Shown here: positions 17,627 through 26,083 of the stretch, in pieces
How the letters are laid out: every line of letters starts with the position of its first letter
Numbering within the stretch: the first letter of the stretch is position 1
Assembly: GCA_030536755.1 (NCBI GenBank)
Contig: JAUNPJ010000003.1
Span: 1 to 64,000 of the forward strand
Direction: 5' to 3'
DNA: 64,000 nucleotides
Source: Eubacteriales bacterium
GTDB taxonomy: Bacteria; Bacillota; Clostridia; Lachnospirales; Lachnospiraceae
The notes under the pieces: generated by a model
Seen by the model: the letters and a program-made list of their open reading frames with translations, nothing else
The model's database searches: none
Told to the model about the DNA's origin: nothing
Position numbers and translations under genes: made by a program

Positions 17627-18784
17627 ATGCGATTTTTTCATTTATCGGATCTGCATCTGGGCAAACATCTGCATCATTATAACCTGAAAGAAGATCAGAT
17701 GCATATCTTAAAAGAGATTACGACATATGCCCGCAGACTGCATCCGGATGCAATCGTTATTGCGGGGGATATTTATGATAAATCGGTACCGTCTGCGGAG
17801 GCGGTGACCATGTTTGACCAGTTTCTTACCGAATTGTCTGTGATAGAACCGGCGATTCCGATTCTGATCATAGCGGGAAATCATGATTCTGGTGAGCGGC
17901 TGGAGTATGCCGGTGAGATTTTGGGGCAGCATCACATTTACATAGCGGGAAAACCGCCGGTCGCACAGGACCAGCATCTGAAAAAAGTAACGCTGGAGGA
18001 TGAATATGGCCCGGTGCATTTTTATCTGCTTCCATTTTTGAAGCCAGCTTATGTGAGAAATGTACTGCCGCAGGAGTCACTGGAGGATTATACGCAGGCG
18101 GTGAATTGCCTGCTTGAGAGAGAAGAGCCGGATTATACACAGAGAAATGTGCTGGTGTCGCATCAGTTTTATACGGGAAATGGACAGCTGCCAGAGACGT
18201 GCGATTCGGAACTGGTGAATGTCGGCGGGATCGACAATGTGGATATTTCAGCAGTACAGAATTTTGACTATGTCGCGCTTGGGCATCTGCATGGAAGCCA
18301 GCAGGTTGGACTGCCGCACATTCGTTACTGCGGAACGATGCTCAAGTATTCGGTGAGTGAGACGTCTCATGAGAAGTGTCTTGCGATGGTAACCTTGCAT
18401 GGAAAAGGGGAGGCCATTGAGATGGAGAAGCTTTCGCTTCATCCATTGCGCGATGTGCAGAAGAAAAAAGGATTGCTGGCGGACATCCTGAAGGGGGGAA
18501 AAAGTGCGGACAGCCAGAATTATGTCAGTGTGACGCTGACAAACGAGGAAGAATTGTACAAGCCAAGAGAGCAGTTAGCAAGTGTCTATCCGTTCCTTCT
18601 GGAAGTGCGTGTGGACAATGAGCGCACGAGACGCCAGCTTGAGGATATGGATGAGCTTGTGGAAATGAAAAATCCACTGGAAATGTACCAGGATTTTTAC
18701 CGGGAAGTACATGGCACAGATTTGGGAGAAGAGGGCGTGGAGATTATGAGACAGATACTGGATGAGATAAAGGGGGATTTATAA
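17627..18784 (+). CDS. sbcD: Exonuclease SbcCD subunit D
   Basis: A 385-residue metallophosphoesterase, the nuclease subunit of SbcCD (Mre11 homologue), which processes hairpins and protein-blocked DNA ends. Metal motifs in order: FHLSDLHLGKH, GDIYDK, GNHDSGERLEY, VSHQFY and GHLHGSQ. The C-terminal capping and SbcC-binding region is complete. The stop codon directly abuts the sbcC ATG, so the two are translated as a pair. Confidence 0.96.
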   Translation: MRFFHLSDLHLGKHLHHYNLKEDQMHILKEITTYARRLHPDAIVIAGDIYDKSVPSAEAVTMFDQFLTELSVIEPAIPILIIAGNHDSGERLEYAGEILGQHHIYIAGKPPVAQDQHLKKVTLEDEYGPVHFYLLPFLKPAYVRNVLPQESLEDYTQAVNCLLEREEPDYTQRNVLVSHQFYTGNGQLPETCDSELVNVGGIDNVDISAVQNFDYVALGHLHGSQQVGLPHIRYCGTMLKYSVSETSHEKCLAMVTLHGKGEAIEMEKLSLHPLRDVQKKKGLLADILKGGKSADSQNYVSVTLTNEEELYKPREQLASVYPFLLEVRVDNERTRRQLEDMDELVEMKNPLEMYQDFYREVHGTDLGEEGVEIMRQILDEIKGDL

Positions 18785-21664
18785 ATGAAGCCGTTAACGA
18801 TAGAAATGTCAGCGTTTGGCTCCTACGCGGGACGGGAAGTGGTGGATTTTACTTCCATGCAGCAGGGGATTTTTCTAATTACGGGAGATACGGGGGCTGG
18901 GAAAACCACGATTTTTGATGCGATGATGTATGCGCTTTACGATAATACGAGCGGTGGGCGCAGAGATGGTGCGATGATGCGAAGCCAGTATGCCAGAGAT
19001 GATACGCCCACGTATGTGAAATTTACATTTTCTTATCGAGGCAAGATCTACAGCATTCGAAGAAATCCGGAATATTCCCGACCGGGGAAACGTCGTTATG
19101 CGGATGGTTCCATGCGAATGGTAAAGGAAGCTGCATCCGTGGAGCTGGTGCTTTCGGACGGCAGTGTTTTCATGGGAAAGAAGCGCGATACAGATAAGAA
19201 GATAGAAGAAATCATCGGTCTGGACGCAGAGCAGTTTCGCCAGGTGGCGATGATCGCACAGGGGGATTTTTTGAAATTGCTTCATGCGGAGTCGAAGGAA
19301 AGAAAGGAAATTTTCTCTAAAATTTTTCATACAAGAATTTATTGGAGAATCCAGGAGAGTTTGAAGACGAAGACGAAACAGCTGTATGGTCAGATTTCGG
19401 ACAATCTGAAGCTTTGCCAGCGGGAAATTGATCAGGTATGCTGTCAGGAGAACAGTCGGTATGCTGTAGATTGGAAGAAATGCAAAAAGGAAGCGGAGTT
19501 TTCCCTGGATGAGATTCTGGCACTTTTGGAAAAAATTGTTGGGGAAGACAGCCAGAGTTTGAAACAATTGAAGCAGCGCAGGGAGGAAAATCACGAGAAG
19601 ACTGCACAGATCGAAGAATTGTTCCGGAGGCTTTCCCTGGTACAGAACTGTGAAAAACGCAGGAAGGAAAATCAGGAAAGGCTGGAGAGTCTGAGCCTTT
19701 GGTTGGAGCAGCAGGCGCCGATTCTGGAAGAATATCATGAAAAACTAACGGAAAAACTGAATGCACTCGATGCGAGGGAAAAGGAGTTAACGCCTCGGAT
19801 TACCCGTCTGCAGGACAGTTTGAAACAGTATGGCCTGCTTGGGCAGCGAAGCAGAGAACTGGAGCAAAAACAGAAAGAGCTGGCACAGCTTCAGAAAAAT
19901 CTGGAACAGAAGACAGAGGCGCAGACGGATTTGCAGAAGAAGAGGAAAGCACTGGAAGAAAAACTGAAAGAACTGGAGACTCTGCCGGTACAGAAGGTAC
20001 AGGCCGAAGCACTGTTGAAGCAGTATCAGCAGCAGAAAAAACAGCTGGAGGAATATTGCAGAAAGCTTGGAGAGCTGACTGATTTTGAACAAAGACAGAA
20101 AGAGAGTCTGGCAGCCTATCAATCCGCCTGCGAAAAAGCGAGTGAACAATCACGAATCTATGATGAGGCCTATCGACTGTTTTTTGAGGAGCAGGCAGGA
20201 ATACTGGCTCAGCAGCTCAAAGAAGGTCAGCCATGTCCCGTGTGTGGTTCGGTGCACCATCCGGAAAAAGCGAAGTTATCCACAAAAGCACCGACGCAGG
20301 AACAGGTAGAACAGGCCAAAAAGCGAAGGGAAAAAGCGGAGAAGAAACGGGATGAGACACAGATTATTTTCACAGAGTGCACGCAGAAGCTACAAAATCA
20401 ACAGGAAATGCTTCAAGAGCAGGGAGCGGTTCTTCTCGAGGATAATTATTTTCAATTAAATACGACAGGGTGTGATAAAATAAATGAAAAAGTGGATAAT
20501 GTGGATAAGTCGGTGGAAAAATATGCAAAGAATGTGGATAAAATCAGAAAATTAGAGTTGGAACTGGAAAAGCACAGATTAGAGTGCGCACAGATTGAGA
20601 AAAAACAGGAAGAGCAGGCAAAGCAGCAGGAGCGGCTGGAGCAGAATAAGCATGTACTTCTTCTGGAAGAAGGAAAGCTGGAAAAAGAAATTCAGCTTTT
20701 GCAGGAGAAGCTGGCGTTTGCGGATGAAAAAGAAACTGCAGAAGAATTACAGAAACTGCAGGAAGAATTGGAAGTTCTTCGCAGAGAAGCGGTGCAATTT
20801 CGCAGGGAGTATGAGAAGAAGTCGCAGGAACACCATGTAAAATCAGGAGAGAAGAATGCGTGTGAGCAACAGAGTAAGATGATCTTGCAGGAATTACAGG
20901 AGACGCAGGAAATATATGAACAGCAGCGGAGATTGTGCGAAGAAAATGAGAAAACTTTGACAGTGGAAGAGTTTGAAGAGAAACTTTGTCAGGCGCGTGC
21001 GGAAAGCAAAGAGCTGGAAAAACGTTATATGACATTGTATAACTGTGCACAGAATAACAAAAACGCCTGGAAAAAACTTCAGGAATATGAAAAAGAACAG
21101 GGAAGTCTTCGAAAAACGTATGCGTTATATGATGATTTGAGCCGCACGGCCAATGGAACTCTCACGGGCAGTGCCAAGGTGGATTTTGAAACTTATGTGC
21201 AGCGTCAGTATTTTAAGCAGATCATAGTGGCTGCGAATCGGCGGCTGGTCAAAATGAATCAGGAGCAGTTTATTCTTCGATGCAGAGATTTGAAGAATCT
21301 CAGTGGAAAAGCGCAGGCAGGACTCGATCTGGATGTGTATCATCTTGTAAATCAGTCTGTGCGCGACGTGAAAACGCTGTCAGGCGGAGAGTCTTTCATG
21401 GCAGCTCTGGCCATGGCACTTGGACTGGCAGATATGATTCAGAATGAAGCGGGAGCCATACGGCTGGATACGATGTTTGTGGATGAAGGATTTGGTTCAC
21501 TGGATGATGAATCCCTGTCCCAGGCAATTCAGGTACTGCTTGGATTGGCAGAGCAGCAGTGTCTTGTGGGAATCATCTCCCATGTGAACCAGTTAAAAGA
21601 GCAGATCGACTGTAAATTGATCGTGACAAAGAATGACAAGGGCAGTCATGTGCGGTGGGGCTGA
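18785..21664 (+). CDS. sbcC: Exonuclease SbcCD subunit C (SMC-like ATPase)
   Basis: A 959-residue Rad50-type ATPase. Walker A is TGDTGAGKTTIFDAM near the N-terminus; long coiled coils flank a zinc hook CPVCGSVHHP at about residue 483. The C-terminal ABC signature LSGGESFMAALAMALGLADM is followed by Walker B (MFVDEGFGSLDDE). A short AT-rich stretch at about residues 557-590 reads as repeated VD-N/K units and holds DnaA-box-like sequences; this is unlike the flanking coiled coil. The last 19 bp overlap the convergent amidohydrolase gene. Confidence 0.95.
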   Translation: MKPLTIEMSAFGSYAGREVVDFTSMQQGIFLITGDTGAGKTTIFDAMMYALYDNTSGGRRDGAMMRSQYARDDTPTYVKFTFSYRGKIYSIRRNPEYSRPGKRRYADGSMRMVKEAASVELVLSDGSVFMGKKRDTDKKIEEIIGLDAEQFRQVAMIAQGDFLKLLHAESKERKEIFSKIFHTRIYWRIQESLKTKTKQLYGQISDNLKLCQREIDQVCCQENSRYAVDWKKCKKEAEFSLDEILALLEKIVGEDSQSLKQLKQRREENHEKTAQIEELFRRLSLVQNCEKRRKENQERLESLSLWLEQQAPILEEYHEKLTEKLNALDAREKELTPRITRLQDSLKQYGLLGQRSRELEQKQKELAQLQKNLEQKTEAQTDLQKKRKALEEKLKELETLPVQKVQAEALLKQYQQQKKQLEEYCRKLGELTDFEQRQKESLAAYQSACEKASEQSRIYDEAYRLFFEEQAGILAQQLKEGQPCPVCGSVHHPEKAKLSTKAPTQEQVEQAKKRREKAEKKRDETQIIFTECTQKLQNQQEMLQEQGAVLLEDNYFQLNTTGCDKINEKVDNVDKSVEKYAKNVDKIRKLELELEKHRLECAQIEKKQEEQAKQQERLEQNKHVLLLEEGKLEKEIQLLQEKLAFADEKETAEELQKLQEELEVLRREAVQFRREYEKKSQEHHVKSGEKNACEQQSKMILQELQETQEIYEQQRRLCEENEKTLTVEEFEEKLCQARAESKELEKRYMTLYNCAQNNKNAWKKLQEYEKEQGSLRKTYALYDDLSRTANGTLTGSAKVDFETYVQRQYFKQIIVAANRRLVKMNQEQFILRCRDLKNLSGKAQAGLDLDVYHLVNQSVRDVKTLSGGESFMAALAMALGLADMIQNEAGAIRLDTMFVDEGFGSLDDESLSQAIQVLLGLAEQQCLVGIISHVNQLKEQIDCKLIVTKNDKGSHVRWG
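20276..20541. repeat. Cluster of DnaA-box-like 9-mers inside sbcC
   Basis: TTATCCACA at 20276-20284, and its reverse complement TGTGGATAA at 20500-20508 and 20533-20541, all match the DnaA-box consensus. A one-mismatch copy AGTGGATAA lies at 20491-20499. Three of the four fall in a 51-bp AT-rich patch. They may be a DnaA-titrating cluster or merely an inserted repeat tolerated in the coiled coil. Confidence 0.55.
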
Positions 21665-22521
21665 AAACGTTCTTTGAGCAGGTTTTCGCCTTCGGTCAGC
21701 CATTCATCCAGTTCGGACGATGCCCCCAGGATATCCTGGAAAATCCGGTGTTCATCGAGGATTCCCTGTCCGTGGGGAACCAGATAAGCACCGGCATCGC
21801 TGCCTAATGCAGTCGGAACGTTCAAATCCCAGGCATTGTGAAGGCTTGCTTCGATGGTGTCCATGATGGTCTGAATCTCTTTGTCGGGAAAGCGGCCGCA
21901 TCCCAATAAATTGAAAACTGTGGCGGCAGTCGGAACGTAGAGTGTATGATTTTCAGCCAGAATCTCCATGGTTTCCCAATCGATAAAATTGCCATGCTCA
22001 ATGCTGTCCACGCCATAATGAGAGGCGGCTGCCACTGCCTCTTTTCCATTGGCGTGCGCCATGACTGCAAAACCCTCTTCGTGGGCGATGTGGATCATTT
22101 CTTTGATATCCTCCGTTGGCAGTGGATCGCAGGATAAAACACCGGCTTTGTTAAAATCCATAATGCCGGAAATCATAATTTTGATAAAGTCACAGCCATG
22201 TCCGCGGGCGATGTCCACGAGGCCATGATACTCCTTCATATTTGAAAAACCAAATCCCACAATTCCGCCATAGTAACCTTTTTTGTGAATGGCGAAAACA
22301 GGAGTCCGGTAATCAATGCCATATTCAGGAGCAAGCTGCCTGGCGCGTTGTGAAACACCAAGTGCATCGCCGCCATCTCTTACAAAAGTAATTCCTCTTT
22401 TTTCGTAGGAATGAAAGTGCTGTCTTATGACGGAGTCCTGTACTTTCTTCTTATGAAGATTGATGGCATGGCGGTAATTAAGTCCATCCATAATCAGATG
22501 TGCATGACATTCTCCAAACAT
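21646..22521 (-). CDS. Amidohydrolase family protein
   Basis: A 291-residue TIM-barrel metal-dependent hydrolase of the imidazolonepropionase-like amidohydrolase group. It has an N-terminal HxH (ECHAHLIMDG), a candidate bridging-Lys segment (CDFIKIMISG), the metal His segments VMAHANG and SIEHGN, and the catalytic Asp in LGSDAG. It lacks the small N-terminal beta domain common in longer members. ATG 22521 follows GGGAGG. It is convergent with sbcC and overlaps its end by 19 bp. The substrate is unknown. Confidence 0.82.
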   Translation of the reverse strand: MFGECHAHLIMDGLNYRHAINLHKKKVQDSVIRQHFHSYEKRGITFVRDGGDALGVSQRARQLAPEYGIDYRTPVFAIHKKGYYGGIVGFGFSNMKEYHGLVDIARGHGCDFIKIMISGIMDFNKAGVLSCDPLPTEDIKEMIHIAHEEGFAVMAHANGKEAVAAASHYGVDSIEHGNFIDWETMEILAENHTLYVPTAATVFNLLGCGRFPDKEIQTIMDTIEASLHNAWDLNVPTALGSDAGAYLVPHGQGILDEHRIFQDILGASSELDEWLTEGENLLKERFQPHRT

Positions 22522-22604
22522 AATCGTATCCTCCCTGTAATGTAATCATTTTATCACTATTTGTACTCTATGGCAAATCAGAGATTGACAGGAAAATAAG
22601 GGAA

Positions 22605-22633
22605 TTGACGAAAGGTTTGATTCCATGTAAAAT
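22605..22633 (+). promoter_or_regulatory. Promoter of the four-repeat lipoprotein gene
   Basis: -35 TTGACG (22605-22610) and -10 TAAAAT (22628-22633), 17-bp spacer, 55 bp ahead of the ATG. Confidence 0.6.
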
Positions 22634-22687
22634 GTAATAGAAATGTTATATTATTGTATTTCAATTGTAAAACAACAGGAGTAAAGA

Positions 22688-23791
22688 ATGAGAAAGAAAA
22701 CATGGTTGTTGGGTTGTGCTTTAACAATACTTTTGTGCGGCTGCGGAAACAGTGAACAGACGTCAGCAGCCCAGAAGCCACAGGTGACAGAGGCTGCAGA
22801 AACGGAGACGGCTGCTCCGACTCCCACAGAAGAACAGGAGACTGGAGGAGAAGTAACCGGAAAAATTCTGAATTTTACGGGAAGTATTCTTTCTTTGCAA
22901 GTAGAAGGGGAAGACAATTCTGTAGAATTTGAGATTGGTGACGGAAAGCTGAAATGCCAGAATGGAATTCTTGCAGGGGAAGAAGTCGTGGTTTCCTACG
23001 AAGGTGAGAGAAAGGAAGGAGATATTACCAAAGCGAAAGTGCTGGAAGTATCCGATGCACCAGGGAGAGAGGAACTGGAAGAGACCGTGATTGCCGGACA
23101 GATACAGGCAGTGACCAACAATACGCTGACCATTGCTACAGAGGAAAATGTCAGTATTACTTTTGTCACCACAGGAGCCAGATATGAGTTAAAGCAGGGA
23201 CTTACGTTGGGCAATTGGGTGGATGTGTCATACAAGGGTGAAATGATAGGCAGCAATGTCAGAAATCTGAAAGTATTATCTGTAACCGACAGCAATGATC
23301 TGGAAGAGACAGAGGAACTTTCTTCCGAGGATGTGCAGGAGATGAATGCTACACTGTTATCAGTTCAAAATGATATTCTGACTGTGCAGGAGAAGGAAGG
23401 AGAACAATATCAGTTTTCAGCAAGTCATGCACAGATCAGTCTTCGATACGGTGTGCTGGAAGAAAGTGAAGTGATTCTTACTTATTGTGGGGAAGCCAGT
23501 GCGGATGCGTCTTCTTCTGAACTGAAATCCGTGGTGGATGAGGATCCGAAAGTGGTCAATGAGGAGACGGGAGGATTTTCTGTCACAGGTACGGTCATGG
23601 TCTGCGGCAGCAATGTTCTCACGGTTATGTCGAACGATGGTGCTCAGATTACCTGTGCGATTGAAGAGGCCCAGATTGATCTGGACAGGGAACCGGCTCT
23701 GGGTGATTATGTGAAAATTGTAGTAAAACCAAATAAAAAATCAAATGTGTATCAGGTACTGAAGATTGCAAGTGCCTTTTCACAGGAGTGA
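22688..23791 (+). CDS. Lipoprotein with four tandem beta-barrel-like repeats
   Basis: A 367-residue exported lipoprotein. The signal peptide ends in a lipobox (LLCGC, lipidated Cys near residue 19), followed by an acidic/Thr-rich linker. Four repeats of about 65-85 residues follow, each shaped like xGxVxxVxxxxLTVxxxxG ... LxxGxxVxVxYxGE ... KVLxV. They begin near VTGKILNFTG, IAGQIQAVTN, MNATLLSVQN and VTGTVMVCGS. The pattern resembles small OB-fold-like (DUF5666-type) modules. The protein would sit on the outer face of the membrane. Function is unknown, and no operon partner exists. Confidence 0.75.
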   Translation: MRKKTWLLGCALTILLCGCGNSEQTSAAQKPQVTEAAETETAAPTPTEEQETGGEVTGKILNFTGSILSLQVEGEDNSVEFEIGDGKLKCQNGILAGEEVVVSYEGERKEGDITKAKVLEVSDAPGREELEETVIAGQIQAVTNNTLTIATEENVSITFVTTGARYELKQGLTLGNWVDVSYKGEMIGSNVRNLKVLSVTDSNDLEETEELSSEDVQEMNATLLSVQNDILTVQEKEGEQYQFSASHAQISLRYGVLEESEVILTYCGEASADASSSELKSVVDEDPKVVNEETGGFSVTGTVMVCGSNVLTVMSNDGAQITCAIEEAQIDLDREPALGDYVKIVVKPNKKSNVYQVLKIASAFSQE

Positions 23792-23805
23792 AGTAAATTT
23801 AAATA

Positions 23806-23847
23806 AAACAGAAGCTTCCGCATCAGCAGATACGGGAGCTTCTGTTT
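23806..23847. terminator. Bidirectional terminator
   Basis: A 15-bp stem with one mismatch, AAACAGAAGCTTCCG / CGGGAGCTTCTGTTT (23806-23820 and 23833-23847), lies between the convergent lipoprotein and SGNH-hydrolase genes. Confidence 0.85.
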
Positions 23848-23875
23848 GGTTAGGTAAAATGTTATTGGTTATATG

Positions 23876-24487
23876 TTATATATAGGAAAAAAGATTATTA
23901 GCAATGATGTCATGACCGCGGGGCGTTAAATGGATACCATCGGATGTGATCGCCTGGTATCCCTCGACGCAAGCGGCCTGATTCAATTTATCGTGAAGGA
24001 GTATATAGGGACAGTGATACTCCGAAGCCAGTTCCCCAATCTGTCCCGAAATATTTTTTATCAGCGGAATCCAGTTTTTATATTCTTCCCGGGGATAAGG
24101 GAAGATAAAAGGTTCCATCAAAATACATGTGCAACTGGTGTGCTGCGTGATCATGTGCAGCAGCTGTCTATAAGAACGTCCAAAATCCGCCAGCATATCC
24201 TCCTGCTGGGACGAAGTGCGGTTGGTATTCATCATCAAGCCCACATCGTTGACGCCAATCAGGATTGTGACAAAGTCGGGGTGACGCTCAATGCAGTCCC
24301 GTCCAACATTTTCCAGAAGCCGATTTATTGTAAAACCGTTAATTCCTCTGTTCACAATCTCGAATGTCTGGGATGTAAGATTTAACATTTGATTCAGTTG
24401 ATTGACGTAACCATGTCCAAGCCCGTTGGGGGAGAACAGCCGGTCGCTGTCAGTAATGCTGTCTCCCAGGCAGATCAGTCTTCTCAT
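23876..24487 (-). CDS. SGNH/GDSL-family hydrolase
   Basis: A 203-residue esterase-like protein with the SGNH blocks: block I CLGDSITDSDR (nucleophile Ser), block II glycine in NRGINGFT, block III ILIGVNDVG (Asn), and block V SDGIHLTPRGHD (catalytic Asp and His). No signal peptide, so it is likely cytoplasmic. It starts eight bases after hsp20 and would be cotranscribed with it from the CIRCE-regulated promoter, an unusual partner. The natural substrate is unknown. Confidence 0.88.
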   Translation of the reverse strand: MRRLICLGDSITDSDRLFSPNGLGHGYVNQLNQMLNLTSQTFEIVNRGINGFTINRLLENVGRDCIERHPDFVTILIGVNDVGLMMNTNRTSSQQEDMLADFGRSYRQLLHMITQHTSCTCILMEPFIFPYPREEYKNWIPLIKNISGQIGELASEYHCPYILLHDKLNQAACVEGYQAITSDGIHLTPRGHDIIANNLFSYI

Positions 24488-24495
24488 AAGCGTTT

Positions 24496-24930
24496 CTACT
24501 CAATTGTAATATATACAGGTTTCTCTTCTTCTTTCTTTGGTGCTTCCTTTGGAACAGCCAGAATCAGGACGCCGTCTTTGAAGGTTGCGCGGATGTCTTC
24601 CTGACGAATATCCTCTCCGATGAAAAAGCTTCTCTTGCAGGTTCCTACAAAACGTTCTCTTCTGAGATATTTACCTTTTGTCTGCTGTTCTTCCGGTGTA
24701 TCTGCACGGTCAGCACTGATGGTAAGATAACCGTCCTTCAGTTCTGCACGTACGTTTTCTTTTGCAAATCCCGGAAGATCGATATCCAGGAAATAATAAT
24801 TACCCTGTTCACGAATATCTGTCTTCATCATAGAAGATGTATTATTGGCAGGTGCCGGTGTGAAGAATGGGTCTTTGAAAAGTTCATCAAATAAATCATA
24901 TCCATAATTGTTTCTTCTTGTAGTTCTCAT
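24496..24930 (-). CDS. Hsp20/alpha-crystallin small heat-shock protein
   Basis: A 144-residue ATP-independent holdase chaperone. A short N-terminal arm (YGYDLFDELFKDPFF) is followed by the alpha-crystallin domain (about 35-130), with FLDIDLPGFAKENV and the signature DGVLILAVPK. The C-terminal I-x-I-type anchor is YITIE. RRERFVGTCKRSFFI fits the family. Promoter and CIRCE site are upstream, so HrcA control is expected. The SGNH hydrolase follows in the same operon. Confidence 0.95.
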   Translation of the reverse strand: MRTTRRNNYGYDLFDELFKDPFFTPAPANNTSSMMKTDIREQGNYYFLDIDLPGFAKENVRAELKDGYLTISADRADTPEEQQTKGKYLRRERFVGTCKRSFFIGEDIRQEDIRATFKDGVLILAVPKEAPKKEEEKPVYITIE

Positions 24931-24982
24931 AATGTATTCCTCCTATAAATTAAAAATCGTCCTTGATTTATGTTCTAGGTGT

Positions 24983-25011
24983 AATATAACACTGATTGTT
25001 AGCACTGTCAA
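24983..25011 (-). promoter_or_regulatory. hsp20 promoter
   Basis: Minus strand -35 TTGACA (25006-25011) and -10 TATATT (24983-24988), 17-bp spacer. The -35 lies inside the CIRCE element. Confidence 0.85.
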
Positions 25012-25025
25012 TAGTTGAGTGCTAA
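24999..25025. promoter_or_regulatory. CIRCE element (HrcA operator)
   Basis: TTAGCACTG-N9-GAGTGCTAA matches the CIRCE consensus TTAGCACTC-N9-GAGTGCTAA with a single mismatch, and covers the hsp20 -35 box. Confidence 0.93.
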
Positions 25026-25058
25026 TTTCACAGAATGTTCACATTTGACTGGGGATTT

Positions 25059-25973
25059 TTATAGAAGCATTCCCAGAACTGGTATTGTAAAGATAGAAAA
25101 TAATGTTGATACAAAAATAATCTGTGAGGCGAACGCAGGATTGCAGTTATATTTGTCTGCCAGAACGGAAGTTGTGCTTCCGGCGGGCATTCCTGACATG
25201 ATGACACAGATACTGACCAGAAGCGGATCCAGATGGAATGGCTGAAGAACCGCAAAAATAAAAAGAGGAAAAAGAAGCAGACGGATTGCTGTGTAGTAGA
25301 GAACCTCTCTGGTGAAGATTGTCCGAATGTCTGCTTCGGACAGAATTGCACCAATGACAATCATGGACAATACAATCGTACAGCGGCTGATGGAAGCAAT
25401 CGTATTTTGCAAAAAAGATGGCAGGGAAACTGGCAGGAGCATCAGGAAAAATCCGACAAAAATAGCAAGGATGCAGGGATGTTTCGCCAGCTTCTTGAAG
25501 GCATCTTTTTTATCTACTGATGTGAAGAGGGAGAGTCCTGCCGTCCACATGGTAAAGCGGGTGGGAATCTGATAGATTGAGGTGTACATCACGCCGATGG
25601 AGCCATACAGAGTTTCTGCGATTGGAAGACCGATAAAACTGGAATTGGAGCAGATCAATCCATAAGACATAATATGTTTCTTCTTTTTTTCAAAACGGGC
25701 AAACAGCACTTTGCTGATGAGAGTGGCGAAAATCTGAATAGCAGAGGACAAAACCAGCATCAGGACGCAGTTGCGAAAAAAACGGTCAGATATTTCTACC
25801 TTACTTAAAAAAGAGTTGACAATATTGCAGGGGAGTACAAAATTGATGAGAAGGTCAGAAAATGCCTTGCGGTTCTGGCTGGTAATAATGTTTGTTTTAT
25901 TTGCAATTACGCCAACAATGATTAATGAAAACAGCATGAATTGCAGACTGAGCATTTTTAGGATAAATTCCAT
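25059..25973 (-). CDS. AEC-family transporter (auxin efflux carrier type)
   Basis: A 304-residue membrane protein with about ten transmembrane helices in two five-helix halves, as in AEC/MleP-type organic-acid carriers. Typical segments are FVLPCNIVNSFL, ICSNSSFIGLPIAETLYG and MSGMPAGSTTSVLADKY. ATG 25973 is chosen because GAGGA sits nine bases upstream; ATG 25982 is too close to it. Upstream lies a palindromic repeat and then the RraA-like gene on the same strand, so the two may be cotranscribed. The substrate is unknown, probably a dicarboxylate or hydroxy acid. Confidence 0.85.
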   Translation of the reverse strand: MEFILKMLSLQFMLFSLIIVGVIANKTNIITSQNRKAFSDLLINFVLPCNIVNSFLSKVEISDRFFRNCVLMLVLSSAIQIFATLISKVLFARFEKKKKHIMSYGLICSNSSFIGLPIAETLYGSIGVMYTSIYQIPTRFTMWTAGLSLFTSVDKKDAFKKLAKHPCILAIFVGFFLMLLPVSLPSFLQNTIASISRCTIVLSMIVIGAILSEADIRTIFTREVLYYTAIRLLLFPLFIFAVLQPFHLDPLLVSICVIMSGMPAGSTTSVLADKYNCNPAFASQIIFVSTLFSIFTIPVLGMLL

Positions 25974-25998
25974 AGTATTCATTCCTCATAAAAAATTG

Positions 25999-26062
25999 TG
26001 GGACAAAGGGGACGGTTCTGTGTCCGGATGGATTCCGGACACAGAACCGTCCCCTTGTCCCA
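25999..26062. repeat. Dispersed palindromic repeat, copy A
   Basis: A long near-perfect inverted repeat (arms about 29-30 bp, one extra base on the left, 5-bp loop) between two minus-strand genes. It carries the core GGGGACGGTTCTGTGTCCG, found identically in the copy at 45360-45419. It can fold as a strong hairpin on either strand. Confidence 0.88.
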
Positions 26063-26083
26063 TGGGGGAGTTATCAATTCGAT

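Noticed and set aside
20455..20560. AT-rich VD-repeat patch in sbcC as a frameshift or insertion that breaks the gene
   Set aside because: The frame stays open and the ABC signature and Walker B follow intact.
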